A stretch of DNA of 64,000 nt from Parelaphostrongylus tenuis (GCA_019055375.1 JAHQIW010007207.1:39908-103907), one strand, 5' to 3'. Counted from the first letter of the stretch, positions 36,448-47,880 are shown. Numbers and translations are program-made. The notes: generated from the sequence alone by a model not told the origin.

Positions 36448-36873
36448 GTAACTTGTCTGAAAATTTTAGAGTCTGATCAAAGCGCTTCCTATTTTTGTCA
36501 GAATCTTGGCTTTCCAAAAATTCTGAGAAAGGCTAATAAGCGAAATCGCCTTGGCAAATAGTCATTTTCTTCTATTTCGATGCTTTGTTCTAATTGAGTT
36601 GTGAAGATGTTTGGCTGGCTGAGTTGTAGAGATCCTGATCTTCTCATTCTTTGAAGGAAAAGAAATCCATTGGAAAGTCACCTTTTCAAATGATTTATAT
36701 GACAAATGTTCTGTGACAATGACAGTTCCATGACTAACTGGGTCTCCTGCAAGAATTTTTTTGGAATAATTTCTTTAGTTACAAGGGCTTAGAGATCAAT
36801 TCTTGTTTAATCAATGTGGAACTTCCCTTCATTATTATTTGAGCCAATATGTCATGTGGTCTGATAATCTACA

Positions 36874-36916
36874 GTCCGATACACGTGTTTCGTCCTTACA
36901 GTCTCATCAGTCGAAC
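36874..36916 (-). ncRNA. type I hammerhead ribozyme (family A)
   Basis: Core CTGATGA/GAA intact, stem I GUUCGA/UCGGAC (6 bp with one G-U), stem III palindrome ACACGUGU, cleavage after GUA. Stem II GACU-GUAA-GGAC has one A-A mismatch. Confidence 0.85.
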
Positions 36917-37274
36917 AGAACCAGTTGTCTTTCAACCTTTTCACTGGCCACTCCTCTCGGGAGTCTGCTCTCTACAGAGAGGTATCGAGGGCGAACGATT
37001 TATACCGTATGTCAAGCGAGATTTTCACCCAACACAGAGTGTTGTCACACTCGATTGCTCTTTGGCTGGTACCTCTTATCATATTATAACTTTCTTTCGA
37101 GTGTTTTATCAAGACCACGCTTAAATTTCAATAGATCCTTTCATTATTATTTGAGCCAACATATCATGTAATAGTATATAGCAAGGCATAATATGATAAA
37201 AATAAAAATCAAAGAGCAATCGAGTGTACAATGCGAGAACTGACTAATAAAAAGATCGAAAGATAACGGGTTCT

Positions 37275-37316
37275 GCCCGACTGACGAGTCTGTAAGGAGG
37301 AACACGTGTATTGGGC
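37275..37316 (+). ncRNA. type I hammerhead ribozyme (family A), damaged GAAA
   Basis: Stem I GCCCGA/UUGGGC and core CTGACGA are kept, but the CGAAAC element reads GGAAC (one substitution and one lost A), so it is probably inactive. Sense to the globin transcript. Confidence 0.7.
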
Positions 37317-37625
37317 TGTAGAAGAGCCCTTACCAGACCACAGGACATGTTGCCTCAAATAATAATGAAAGGATCTATTGCAATTCGAGAGTGGTCTTAA
37401 TAAAACGCTTGAAAGAAAGGTATAATGGGGAAGTTTTCCGTTAATTTTGGTAAAACATTGTAATTTCTTTCCATGGGTCAGAATGCTTAAGGCGCTCGAA
37501 ACCGCATGCTATGCATGTGTACACCACAGATCGCGGCGCGCGGTACAATGGAAATACGAGAACTTGTTTGGTAAATTGAGGTTCTGATCAGACATTATTA
37601 TCATTAAATAATTGTTTTATTTCAC

Positions 37626-37665
37626 TTCTGACGGAGACGTTGCTCCCGAAACGTTAGCCGTCAAT
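37626..37665 (+). other. hammerhead-like motif, Penelope type
   Basis: TTCTGACGGAGACGTTGCTC then CCGAAACGTTAGCCGTCA: a stem-II-like GGAG/CTCC and GAAACG follow a CTGACG, with GACGG/CCGTC able to pair. The core last A is G. It may be a remnant of a different HHR-bearing repeat. Confidence 0.4.
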
Positions 37666-37884
37666 TTTTCAAGAAAAAGAATTATCAACCTTGTGTAATT
37701 TTTTAGATAAGAAAACGACAGCTCGCAAGAAATTTTACGTAATTGAATATTATCGAAAAGACTTCTATGAGGACTTTTGTAAAAAGGAACGCGTATATGT
37801 CAAAAATCCCCTATCTGTAAACGCTTCAGGATAGTTTGTTCATGATATTTATCCCTTGACCTAGTAGACATACCCCGAGTAAGC

Positions 37885-38990
37885 TGTCGTCCCGTTAATC
37901 GTCGAGTGGCTCGACTTAGTAACGGCCCTCGTCTATCGGTCGTTGTTGAAGCTCAGCACGTGTCCGGCCCACCTTGTCTTTGGTAGCTGGCGTGTAAAAC
38001 GGCATTCTTGACTTTCGATCGTTGACAAAGGTCAGACTTTGCTTCGATCCTCTCATACGGAATACTTTTAAGATCGACCTTTCGACTCCGCGTTCGGTAA
38101 CGTTAAGTAATTTCTCATCCTGCTTAAATAGTCACCAGGTTTTCTGAAGCATAAGATAAGGCAGGTACAACTGTTCAGTCAAAAGGTGCGCATGAAGTTG
38201 AGTGTTTTTTGTTATCTTCGCGACATTCTTAACACTCCTAAACTTTTCCCAAGCCGCATCCCTCTGCTCAGCTCTAGAGCTAGGTTGATCATGATAATGA
38301 CTTCCCGATCGAGGCAGACGTAACAGGAACATCTGCAGTTATTCGTTTCGTAAAGCGTGAATGGGGCATTCAGAACCCACCCGTTTCTCATTCTTTTCGA
38401 TAGATCTAGTAGGAGACTAATCTTTTCACAGGCATTGTCGAAATCGGTTAACTTTTGTTTTGCCTGACTGATCTTTGTATTTATTAGAGTGATGTCATCA
38501 GCAAAGCGAAGATGATGTAAATGTCCACCGTCGAATTTTACTTCCATGGTGCCCCAATTCAATGTTCACATAATCTGATCTTTGGTGAGATGGTATCGCC
38601 TTCTTGAGCACCTCTTCTTACGTTGCTAATGATATCGTTATAAAATGGTGATATTATAGTTGTGAAATCTTAACACAGCTCACGAGCTATCTTCATTGAA
38701 TGGGAACGCCGTGGCTGTACAGAGCTTTGGCCACTTCCGTTTCAAGTGAACCAAGGAGCCATTTCATATAAATGAAAATAAGATATAGTGGTATCTTGCC
38801 TCGTGGACCGTCAGTGTATTTTGTAACGTATGGGTGTGATCTACAGTATTATGGTCTCTGGTTCCCATGAACTAGATACCTTGCACACTGACAGGTAACG
38901 AATGAATAACCGAGCCAGTGTGTTGCTCAAAACCGGTGAAAGTTCTTCAGATGTTTTCGTCTTATCTTGTCTGGACCAGATACGGGTCGA
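37885..38990 (-). pseudogene. RTE-type LINE RT to C-terminus
   Basis: The minus strand reads, in order from 38990 down: decayed RT fingers, EGDTISPK (about 38600), LHHLRFADDITLINTKIS (RT FADD catalytic motif, 38470-38525), MRNGWVLNAPFTLYETNN, and the C-terminal tail to 37885. Several frameshifts. Inserted in globin intron 5, antisense. Confidence 0.85.
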
Positions 38991-39689
38991 TTTCTCACGA
39001 CGAGATAGCGTGCCAGATTTTGGAAGTGAGAATCAAAGAAACGTCAATCTTCATCTCTTTTATTTTGTATGATGGTAAAGAACATAACTATTGAAACGAA
39101 CTGAATAGTAATCGCGGATAAATTCCTCTATCACCATTCGCGAGCCTGTAACTGTTACATCAGAGTGTTGGAATGCATTCACCTTGGTTTGTACGCAAAG
39201 CCTAGATGAGCTTTTTGAATGCTTTCCTCAGCTTCTACAGCTTCTAGTACTAAGTGCTTTGAAATCTTCTTCTATTGTTTTTTTAGCGTTTTGCAGATTA
39301 TGAGCGTAGAAATTAAGTGGCTTCTCGCATCTGAGTATTATGTTGTCTCAAATACGTAGAACACGGAAAATTATTGGCCATATTCAGTGCAGACGTTGCA
39401 ACGACGAATAATGTTCATAGAAAAGTGTATTGGTTTTCTCTATAGGTGTCTCGTCATCAAAAAGACGGAACGGGTTATGTTGCTCAAAGAGCTGTGCCAA
39501 TTGCTTATTTAATAAGTAGATGTCAACATCGCGATTCAAGTTCGTCTTCGCGCATTTCGCGATCAGTGTCGTTTTGTCATTCTCCACGACATAAGGCACT
39601 CAATCATCCAATAGCCGTTTGTCTTTTCGTGTTTCACCTTATTAACACGTATTTCTTCCTCAAACTTAGATAACTGAGAGCAGGAGAAG
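38991..39689. other. globin intron 5, no feature recognised
   Basis: May contain more of the preceding LINE's 5' part; nothing definite. Confidence 0.4.
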
Positions 39690-39940
39690 AGCGTGACCGA
39701 TGTGGTTATGATGCTCGTCGCGGCTGATCCCCATACTCGAACACTCTCTGGCAGTCAACAAGGAACGCCCAATAGAACGCTACAGCCACGGTGTTCTCGA
39801 CGTAACAGGAAGACGTATTCAATCAGTATTCTGCGACGTTTAATGAAGAAGACGACGAAAAACGAACTGAATGCTAGAAAGTACTGTGATCCACAAGTGA
39901 AAATGAAAGTGTGTGACGATTAAATAAAATGACAAATTGA
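39690..39940 (+). repeat. SINE family 1 copy c
   Basis: ATGATGCTCGTCGCGGCTGA head remnant, GCAGTCAACAAGGAACGCCC body and CTGAATGCTAGAAAGTACTG near the 3' end match copies a and b. Confidence 0.7.
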
Positions 39941-40619
39941 TAACAAAAAAAAGTATATGGATAATTGAAAATCATTACCGATGAGACGATAACGTTTTTT
40001 TATAATTCCATGAAGATCCCAACTCATGAGGTACACTAATTATTTGGAATAATTGAGAGCTAATGCTGAGGTGGCATCGATTACAGTGAGCAGCACCTTT
40101 TTTTTGACAAAACTTTACTTGTTTTTTGAAAATCAAAAACTGTTATGGCTTTTTGATTTTGTGTAGAATGAGAGGATATCGAAACTGAAGAATCTATGTC
40201 GCAATATTTGATTTAAGAAGACCAAAATGATAGTGATTGATTATTTGAATATTAATCCTTTTGCGTTAGTATATGAAGATGAGTTGTTGCTGGCATAAGA
40301 AATCAAATGTTGATATAATTAAAATATCAACAAATTTGAATGATAGCATAATTATGTTTATAACAGTTCGAAAGACGACTTTTTGAAAGCATTTAGTTTC
40401 CTTCTCGAAGAATGAAGTGTTTTAGAGCAAGCATTACCATTGTCTATGCTGCGAAATGCTCTGTTGATGTCTCCTCATTCATATTTTATTATTTATTGAC
40501 GTTGATTTCCCCTTTTATGGCTATGAGAAGCGAAATTTTTTTTGGAAAGCTACACTATCGTCCTTGCACACTTCGCGCTCGCCGTGTGAGAGATCAAAAG
40601 GTGGTTGGCGTACTGGATG

Positions 40620-41145
40620 TTAGTTGAAGTTGAAGTTGAGGCGTGCGGATGTTGGTTAGAGTTGAAATCATGGAACAATGCAGACTTGGGAAATATTTGT
40701 TGCCTAGTTTTCGAAGTCAAGTTATGAAAAAGTGGACGTAAGTACTTCACATGGATTACGAGAAGTTTAATAAAAAACAGATTAAGACTTCTCAAGCAAT
40801 CGTAATATAACTGTTGTCACCACAATCAGTGATATACAAAAAATAGTTTCTCACTCAACAATTCCCACCCTATTAGTCGTATAGCTAAAAAAATACTGGA
40901 AAACAACTGAAACTTCAAAACGTTCGACAGAAAACTTTTTTAGAGGCGCCTGTTCGTCAATATGAGCAAAAAGCATCGGCTCTTTTGAATAACTAATGAG
41001 GCATACTAGATGTTAGTTGAAGTTGAACTCATGGAACAATGCAGACTTAGAAAATATTTGTTGCCTAATTCTCGAAGTCAAGTTATGACTAAATGGACGA
41101 AGTATTTCACATGGATTTTGAGAAGTTTGATTTTAAAAAAAAAGG
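40620..41145 (+). repeat. direct duplication, ~130-bp units 360 bp apart
   Basis: GAAATCATGGAACAATGCAG...TTCACATGGATT (40660-40775) recurs at 41025-41130 with about 90% identity by eye. The second copy lies in an 83-codon frame of no known family. Confidence 0.7.
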
Positions 41146-41370
41146 CGCCTTCTTTATTTATCAAGAATTTAATGGCCATGATTAACTCGGAGAAAACGTC
41201 TGAAAAACTTCGAATCAAACTTAGAAACAGTAACAGGATAAAGATAACAAATCACTTCTAGACATAATGAAAATCAAGATTTTTCAGGAAAATTTATAAT
41301 TTCAGAAACAGTACTTTTATAAATGAGAATTTTTAACGGAAAGTACCAATGATTTATCTGTGTCACAAAT

Positions 41371-41454
41371 TTCTACATGACAACGATCTATTTTATCCAA
41401 ATTCTATGTCATGCATTACATGACAACGATCTGTTTTATTCAAAATTCTATGTC
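41371..41454 (+). repeat. 44-bp tandem duplication
   Basis: TACATGACAACGATCTATTT...ATTCTATGTC occurs twice in tandem with three differences. Confidence 0.8.
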
Positions 41455-41646
41455 TGAGAGATCTAAAGTACAAACAGATGGGAGAGTGTGACATTTGACA
41501 CTAGTAGAAGTCTTTTCTCAGCAGTAGTTGTGAAAAGAGCTCGTTATGCTTTTCAAATGTTGGGCAGATACTGTAAATTCACAGAAAAAATCATTTGGTC
41601 TTTTCTTCTATGTTTCGGCTGAGTAATTACACGATCACCTTTACAG

Positions 41647-41846
41647 ATACTATTGACAATTGCAAAAATTTCGAAAAATTTCAGGAACAAGAGATATCTG
41701 ATTTGGCGAGCGATCATGAATGTATCAGGCATACGAAGATTTTCACAAATATCATTCATTTGGCTGCCAAAAATGTTGACGAACTGGAGCCACAAGTTGC
41801 CCCTGCATTATTCAAGTATGGCGAAAGGCATTACACTACAAAAGCT
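41647..41846 (+). CDS. globin gene exon 6 (helices D-F, both haem histidines)
   Basis: Acceptor CACCTTTACAG, donor GTGAGT. The frame reads TIDNCKNFEKFQEQEISDLA, then ECIRHTKIFTNIIHLAAKNV (His in RHTKIF is the distal E7 ligand) and PQVAPALFKYGERHYTTKA (His in GERHY is the proximal F8 ligand). 200 bases, phase 1 to phase 0. Confidence 0.92.
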
Positions 41847-41982
41847 GTGAGTGCTCGTTCCACATCATATATTCGCTTTTTTACATTTGTATTTAGATTC
41901 GGATGTCGTTTTGAATGTCACCGTGATTTTCGAAAGCCTCTCTTAATCTTGGTTTATAAAGTTCATCAGCTGTATTATCTTG

Positions 41983-42110
41983 CCCTCCCCTTGATCGCCG
42001 AGTGATTCGACCAAATGCCAATGAAGTGTACAAAGCCTATATCGTGTGTAAGAATATATGCTGATGGGCTTAGTTTATTGTAGAGATTCGTTGAGCATCA
42101 TTTCTTCTTT
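41983..42110 (-). pseudogene. RTE-type LINE tail fragment
   Basis: GATCGCCGAGTGATTCGACC and TAGAGATTCGTTGAGCATCA align with 18887-18990, the extreme C-terminal end of the antisense LINE. Confidence 0.5.
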
Positions 42111-43289
42111 TAGAATTTTGGTGGAAATTTCCGATAAACGGTCATACTGCAGTGAACATGATTTCTACGGTGCCAATCGAGAGTGCCGCAGCGTGTGTGG
42201 CCTTTATCCCTTTGGGGACCGCCGTTGATAGCAAACGGCGTCGCTCTGCTCGCTCGCACGGCACTCGTCGCGGTCGACTCTGCAAATATACCTAATAATC
42301 TTCACATGCTGATGTTTCGTATTGATTCAGACTTCTTGCGTCAACTAAAAGAATTTGTCATGAGTAGAGGACAGAATTCGAACTAAGAGATATCAATAGC
42401 CCCATTAGGCGTCGTATTGCTATTTTAAACTGAGAGCTGCCAAAGCAATCACAAAAAATGACATGTTCGTAAAAAATGATACTCCACGCTGCAACACGGC
42501 CCACTTTATGGAAAATTTGGAGCAAATTTCTATTACTAGTAAACTCTGGGAGTTGAGGCTTTTATTGATTGTAGAAAAAGTTTGGTTTCATTGTCTTATG
42601 ACTAATAACTTTTCATATTTTCTATTTATAATCCGATATGAACTATACTCATCGCTGCATCTTTTTCAAAGAAGTACCCAGATAAATGGTTGCAAAGTCT
42701 ATCAAACCTTCCTCCGGCCAGTTACTGAAAGTCCTTCCAGATAAGTTTTACAACTGGGCATTCTTTCCCCCTAGAAATAAGCATGCAGAAGTATCTCCAA
42801 TAAAATTCTATTTTTTCATGGCGACATTGTTGCTTCGAATTAAAATTTTTCCTCTATATAATAACAGAAAGACCGCTGTGAAGTTGGGACAACTCACTCA
42901 GAAAATAAAATCTCATTTTCTTTTGTTATTAGAGCGTACTCTGGAAGGTTTTTGAAAAGAAGGTAAACTTCGAAATCTCCATTTCTTAAGTTTTTGAATG
43001 ATTACTAGCAACTTAGTGATAAGCGCGTTTCCAAAAGAAACGCTAGGAAAACACGAGTACATTCTATTGAATGCGGCTTAATTCTACACAACTCGTAATG
43101 AAAAATGGAGATTATTAGGATACATGAGCGTTCTCTTCACTAAAAATGCGTTATTCATAAAAGTTCTTTCACCAACACTCCATCATTTCCTAGCAGCCAA
43201 GCTTCCTTAGAATCAAAATTTCACTTCATAATACCGAAAAAATTGTTGAAGTAACGCACTCACAAAGCAAAATCTTTTAATCTGATATC
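42111..43289. other. globin intron 6, no feature recognised
   Basis: Frames at 42463-42744 and 42686-42955 have no known domain. Part of 43000-43270 resembles a diffuse AT-rich repeat also seen near 43780, 49190 and 54060. Confidence 0.4.
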
Positions 43290-43331
43290 ATATCTTGAGC
43301 CTTTCATGAGGTCTGTTATGGTAGTTATACA

Positions 43332-43374
43332 GTGTTAAACACGTATTTCGTTATAACAGCCTCATCAGTAGCAC
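43332..43374 (-). ncRNA. type I hammerhead ribozyme (family C)
   Basis: Core CTGATGA/GAA intact; inner stem I GUGCUA/UAACAC (5 of 6), stem III AUACGUGU, predicted GUU cleavage. Stem II is decayed. Confidence 0.65.
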
Positions 43375-43607
43375 GATGCCTTTCGGTTCAGCTAATCTCT
43401 TGCAATAGGATATGCGCTCTACATATAAAGGAATCGACGCCGAATTATTTGCAGAATCACCACATGTCAGGAGATAAAATACCACGACATCGCAGTATTG
43501 CAGTGGTCAACAGTCGACCGCTCTTGGCTGTTAAAATGAATCATATCTTTACATTCGACTGCCCCTTTACATCCACGTGTAAGGGATCGGCTGAACCGAA
43601 AGGCACC

Positions 43608-43650
43608 GTGCTACTGACGAGGCTGTTAGATCGAAAAACATGTTTAGCAC
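43608..43650 (+). ncRNA. type I hammerhead ribozyme (family C)
   Basis: Core CTGACGA/GAA intact; inner stem I GUGCUA/UAGCAC pairs perfectly and an outer GGCAC/GTGCC helix (43602-43606, 43658-43662) closes the element. Stem III AAACAUGU is weakened. Sense to globin pre-mRNA. Confidence 0.75.
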
Positions 43651-44071
43651 TATATAAGTGCCATTACAGGCCTCCTGAAGAACCCAAGATATGTTACAAA
43701 TTAGATATCGCTTCAAGTAAGGTTTATAAAAACGGTCGAATATTAAGGCAAACCCTTATCTTTTTTCTTGAGTAAAGCGCAGTATGAAGGCCGTTTCGCA
43801 AACAAAGCTCAGTATCAAAATCCGCATATCTCAAGCTATTGAATGACACAAGAATATCGGCAAAAAAAAATAGATGTTATATATCGGCTAAAAATATGCT
43901 TTTCTTTACAGCACATGTTTTTTCGTTGAAACATGAGAATTTTACGACATATTGACACTCTTTTACTAAAATTGTCTTTATAGAAGCCTTTCCAGTGACA
44001 TTTCATCATTTCATGATAATAATGTCTTCTTAGAACCCTAATGTAGAAAAAAATCCCTTAATTCTTTTGTC

Positions 44072-44300
44072 AAGAGCGCATGTGGCGCAGTGGTTAGAAG
44101 TGCTCTACCTCATACACAAGGTCAGTAGTTCAATCTCGCGCTATGGCTCGCTAAGCCATCCGTCCCTCCGGGGTCTTTAAATTGATATCAGACTGGTCTC
44201 CTTGTCTGAGAGGACGAGCAGCACTTACTCGGTACAGAGGGAGGCCACCGCGAGCCATTGTAAACGCCAGATATGCATTCAATCACCTTAAACGTTAGAA
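44072..44300 (+). repeat. SINE family 2 copy
   Basis: tRNA-like head: A box ATGTGGCGCAGTGGTTAGAA, B box TAGTTCAATCTCG. The body with GAGGACGAGCAGCACTTACT and ATATGCATTCAATCACCTTA recurs at 61690-61775 and 10118-10160. Confidence 0.7.
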
Positions 44301-44644
44301 ATTAGAAATTGAAAGGGAATGCATGATTCATCCATCAGGAATTGATCAAAGCCGAGAGCTTTATCCTTTTTTATTCTATGGCGAAGTGCGCCAATTCAGA
44401 TTTGCTGGTAGACGTACTGTTACAGTAGCTGAGTAAAACGCGACGTCGCGCGGCGCGCTACGTTTCCTAGCACTTGGTTCAAAAGGATTAAAGTGTGGCG
44501 GCAGGTTTACAACATAGGATTCCCACTACTATTTGCGTCATACCTGGTAATTCTAGCATCACCCTCTCGAGTACTATTGATATATCTGAAATTTCCATAT
44601 AGTTTATAATCATATATATTCTTTCGGCTATTCGCTAGTTTTAG

Positions 44645-44766
44645 AGTACTCTAATAAATGAAGAGAGCGTTCGAATGGTTTGCGCTCAAGTGGTTTGTAC
44701 AATATGTGATTTACTTGGAGACGAAGCACTACCACAATACGTCGAAGCTTGGATTGAGATGATGAG
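44645..44766 (+). CDS. globin gene exon 7 (helices G and start of H)
   Basis: Acceptor CTAGTTTTAG, donor GTAGGA. Reads STLINEESVRMVCAQVVCTI then CDLLGDEALPQYVEAWIEMM, the G-helix and the Trp-containing H-helix start of a globin. Phase 0 in, phase 2 out; its final AG joins the A of exon 8 to form Arg. Confidence 0.92.
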
Positions 44767-45059
44767 GTAGGAGGTTATAAAATTCAAGGCTTGTTATAAG
44801 CGTGAGCTTTAGGAGAATTTTCGGATCATTTTTAGAATCCTACCACATCATATTTTACTAAAAAAATCAGGCATTGCTGTTGTCAGGTGTCTTCATTCCT
44901 ACTATGTGAACGTATAGGTCAAAATCAATATCAGTTAGGCTTTGTTCTCCGGCGGTATGAACATCGCCATCGGTTTCCTTCCACACTCCCTAAACACCCA
45001 CGGCTGGGGAAGGACACGGCCGACATGGTTCTTGCGCCTAGAGAACAGAAGTAACAAGA

Positions 45060-45982
45060 TGCTGCTGTTGGATTTGATGGACAGAATCTAAGACGAAGAA
45101 GCCCCTTTGCTTTCCTGCAGATCTATGGAATGGCGCATAACTCGGAAATTTGCGCCAATGGCCACGAGATGAAGGCAAGCTTCGGAGAGACTCCTCGTTG
45201 GCTAGGCAACAAGGCCACAAAGGGTGGGCACATTCTTTCAGAACTCTAACATAAAGTTCCACCTGGTGGTCACCTTCCTCTATCTGTGGGCATACGAAAG
45301 ACTGCCGTTTAGTTTTGCCACACCTCTTGGGCATTGCCGCACAGACCGTGGTCGATTGGCCCAACTTCATGAGAGACATTTGCGCGGATAGCACGTCATC
45401 AAGCACGGATCGCTCGTCGTCGGTGGCGAAGGGCTGACTGTGGAAATTGACGAGTGTTTGTTTTCTAGGCGCAAGAACCACGTCGGCCGTGTCATTCCCC
45501 AGCAGTGAGTGTTTGGTGGACTGTGCAAAGAAACCGGAGAAGTGTTTTGGAAAAGGTTCCTGATTGTACGACTGAGACGCTTCTAAAGGTCGTCAATCGC
45601 CGCATTGCCCCCGGAACGACCATCATATCGGACAGTTGGAAGGCGTACTATCTGATTCTGAATTCTGAATCAGATAGTACGCCTTCCAACTGTCCGATAT
45701 GATGGTCGTTCCGGGGGCAATGCGGCGATTGACGACCTTCCGCGTCAACCATCGCCACCACTTCGTCGACCCAGAGACCGGTGCCCATACTCAGACGATC
45801 GAAAGCACATGGAATCAAGCCAAACGACTCAACAAGCGGCAGTGTGGGACGAGCCACACTCTCCTCGACACCTATCTAGCAGAATTTGCTTGGCGACGCA
45901 TAGTCAAAAGTAGGGGTCGCGATCCATTCGAGGCACTTCTCGAGGACATGGCGATGTTTATGCCGCCGGAGAACAAAGCCTA
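45060..45982 (+). pseudogene. Merlin transposase, broken
   Basis: Frames on + read EIDECLFSRRKNHVGRVIPQ (ISXO2-like DDE domain, first Asp region), TTIISDSWKAYY (second Asp) and FVDPETGAHTQTIESTWNQA (the His/Thr-Glu block), ending MFMPPENKA at the terminal repeat. Frameshifts in the N-terminal half and an inverted duplication at 45586-45739 disrupt it. The 147-codon minus frame at 45038-45481 is a shadow. Confidence 0.85.
45586..45739. repeat. 154-bp near-perfect palindrome
   Basis: AAGGTCGTCAATCGCCGCAT reads identically from both ends; the arms are about 77 bp and the centre is GAATTC flanked by T-T mismatches. It is an inverted duplication of transposase sequence, apparently very recent given the lack of other mismatches. 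Confidence 0.92.
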
Positions 45983-46190
45983 ATTGATACTGATTTTGAC
46001 TCATACGTTCAGATAGTAAGAATAAAGCCGTTTGACAACAGCATTACTTGATTTTTATAGTAAAATATGATGTTTAAAAATGCTGTAGGATTCTAGAAAA
46101 GCTCCAAATTTTCTTTCAGAAAGTTATGCGGTGACAACTGAAATTTCAACTTCCTGTTTAATGTTCCACATCGTCATTTATCAATTTCAG

Positions 46191-46296
46191 ATACCTGGGC
46201 AGAAAACTTCTTGATGGATTCGAATATGCAAAGCTTACTTCCAAACATCGAATTAGTATCAATCGTAACGATCACCACCTATTTTTAACATTGTGA
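46191..46296 (+). CDS. globin gene exon 8 (end of helix H, stop)
   Basis: Acceptor TCAATTTCAG. The frame reads YLGRKLLDGFEYAKLTSKH, completing helix H, then a short His/Asn tail and stop TGA at 46294-46296. Possible polyadenylation signals AATAAA at about 46702 and 46840. Confidence 0.9.
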
Positions 46297-47619
46297 GGAA
46301 TCATTGCGAAGAATATGGATCTTGAGCAAATTTACAACCTATTGCTTCAACATCAACTATTGAGAACGAATCTTACAATACTTATTGATTACTTATTTAT
46401 TGAACATCAATTCTGCTGAATTTTGCCATCTATAGATTATCCTTTTCCACTGGTATCTCTGAAGTGTTCATTACGTTTTTTGCTATATTATGCTCATTAA
46501 TTGACAATTATCATAGTAGGAGCGATTAGGTGAAACACTATTGAATTCTCTTGAATTGTTTTTGTGATGAACCGTGATCTCATAACTGCATGAAATGTAT
46601 TCTTTCTGTTCATTGTCCATCTCTTTCATCTCGTTCCGAAATTTCTTAAATTTCTCCGAAGATTTAATTCAACATGAATTAAGTAGATAAATTAGAAAAA
46701 AATAAATATATGCAGAAATTTATCTAAATAGTCGAAAATATGTAATGAAATGTTGATGCTTTCAACTTTGATGTTAATATTACGACAAAGATGTGATATG
46801 TGAATTAACCAACCGTTCTTTCTTCAATAATTCGAAGAATAAAGGCAATTTATTGTTCAACGATCTTTCACAAAATACTCCATGCTGTAGCAGAACTCAC
46901 AATTAGCACTTTCCGAATTTTAACGGATTTCCCAATTTAGCGGTGGAAATTTCCGCGAATTTTTTGTTTTACACACGGTCAAATATCCGCTATAAGATGA
47001 CCTTTTTCTATATGTTTTTAATAGATTCATTTCTTTCATCCGCCATCATCAACAAACATCTTTGGATTTTCGCTTGTTGCTCGAGAAGTTCGTTGTTGGT
47101 AGTGTTTTTAAATGGTAATTAAGGCGATTCCTCCTCAAATCTTTGGATAGCTTTTATAGGAAGTTTTTTACGTGAGTTAGGTAGAGGGAACTAGACCAAG
47201 AAAGTCTGGTACAATATTTGATATGCCAGAGAGATAAAAGATTGTTGTGCTCGAAATGGAGCCAAACAGAAGCTTTGTGCTTACGAAATAAAAGTACTAG
47301 CACCATGTTGCCTTGTATTTGTTCTTCATGATTTGTTTCATATTGCTTGTCTCATATCTATTGTGCAACTCGAAAGGTTTCTTTCATTCGATTCGTCTCT
47401 CTCGCATACTTCATTCACAAGTATCTTTCTCTTTTTACATACGGCAGCTGCTGAGAAATTTTTATTTTGCTATAGATGACACTAAATGCTGGCTCATTGA
47501 ATTCTCCTTGAAGTTTTAGAATGATCCATTTTTTAAGGAACGTTTACAACCATTCGGGGTGCTACAGGTCAGTGACGCAGATTAGTAGTTTATAAGGTGA
47601 TAAGTAAGACACCGCACCA
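46297..47619. other. globin 3' UTR and intergenic sequence
   Basis: AT-rich; AATAAA near 46702 and 46840 could end the globin transcript. No other gene seen. Confidence 0.45.
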
Positions 47620-47880
47620 GTCTCTTCTCCCCAACACTCGTCTATGATTAGTCAAGGATCGCTCTAGAAAACGCTTTACTTCGGCTACCTCTAAGACTGC
47701 GAAATGAATTTTCTCGACCAGTATTCTATGACATTCATAAGAAAACGAAAGCCTCAAGCAACAGTCGAAACAACCCGCAAGATCTTCAAAGATTTTTGAG
47801 ACGATGAATACGAGAAACACGTCGACTAGAAGTAGTGGGATCGTACAGTAAATTGTGACGAAAGATCTTGCAAAGTAGAT
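47620..47880 (+). repeat. SINE family 1, diverged copy
   Basis: CGACCAGTATTCTATGACAT and GACTAGAAGTAGTGGGATCG align in order with the body and 3' end of SINE copies a-c. Confidence 0.5.

Larger units (their letters stand above)
36828..37435. mobile_element. hammerhead element, family A, foldback
   Basis: A minus-facing unit (36828-37142) is followed by the first 30 bases of a second direct copy (ATTATTATTTGAGCCAAC at 37143; period 312 bp) and then an inverted unit to 37435. Shared words: GAGCCAACATGTCATGTGG, CTCGATTGCTCTTTGGCTGG and CACTCGAA near the ends. It lies in globin intron 5. Confidence 0.85.
43290..43770. mobile_element. hammerhead element, family C foldback
   Basis: Inverted arms: ATATCTTGAGCC...GAGGTCTG at the left and GCCTCCTGAAGAACCCAAGATAT at the right. 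Each arm carries a ribozyme facing outward. The 147-codon + frame here is fortuitous. Confidence 0.8.
44873..46052 (+). mobile_element. Merlin (IS1016/ISXO2-like) DNA transposon
   Basis: About 100-bp terminal inverted repeats: GGCTTTGTTCTCCGGCGG at 44939 and its inverse at 45965-45982, extending outward through CAAAATCA...TATCA to TGCTGTTGTCA near 44876 and its complement near 46044. It encloses the transposase remnant. It sits in globin intron 7. Confidence 0.85.
10520..46296 (+). other. globin gene, whole span with eight proposed exons
   Basis: Exons at 10520-10661, 27807-27878, 28117-28141, 32549-32687, 36306-36447, 41647-41846, 44645-44766 and 46191-46296 join in phase to 303 codons including the stop. 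The globin domain itself (exons 5-8) is secure because residues and phases agree. The N-terminal four exons rest on splice signals, phase compatibility and composition. Introns are up to 17 kb and filled with transposons. Globins bind haem; nematodes carry many divergent, often neuronal, globins, but the role of this one cannot be told from sequence. Confidence 0.8.

Noticed and set aside
43332..43775. 147-codon + frame
   Set aside because: It spans the family C hammerhead foldback; the translation has no domain.
45038..45481. 147-codon minus frame
   Set aside because: It is the shadow of the Merlin transposase on the + strand, which shows the conserved ISXO2-like motifs.
44873..46052. ISXO2-like transposase as a sign of bacterial contamination
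   Set aside because: Merlin is an animal transposon superfamily related to IS1016, and it sits inside an intron of a globin gene with intact exons on both sides.
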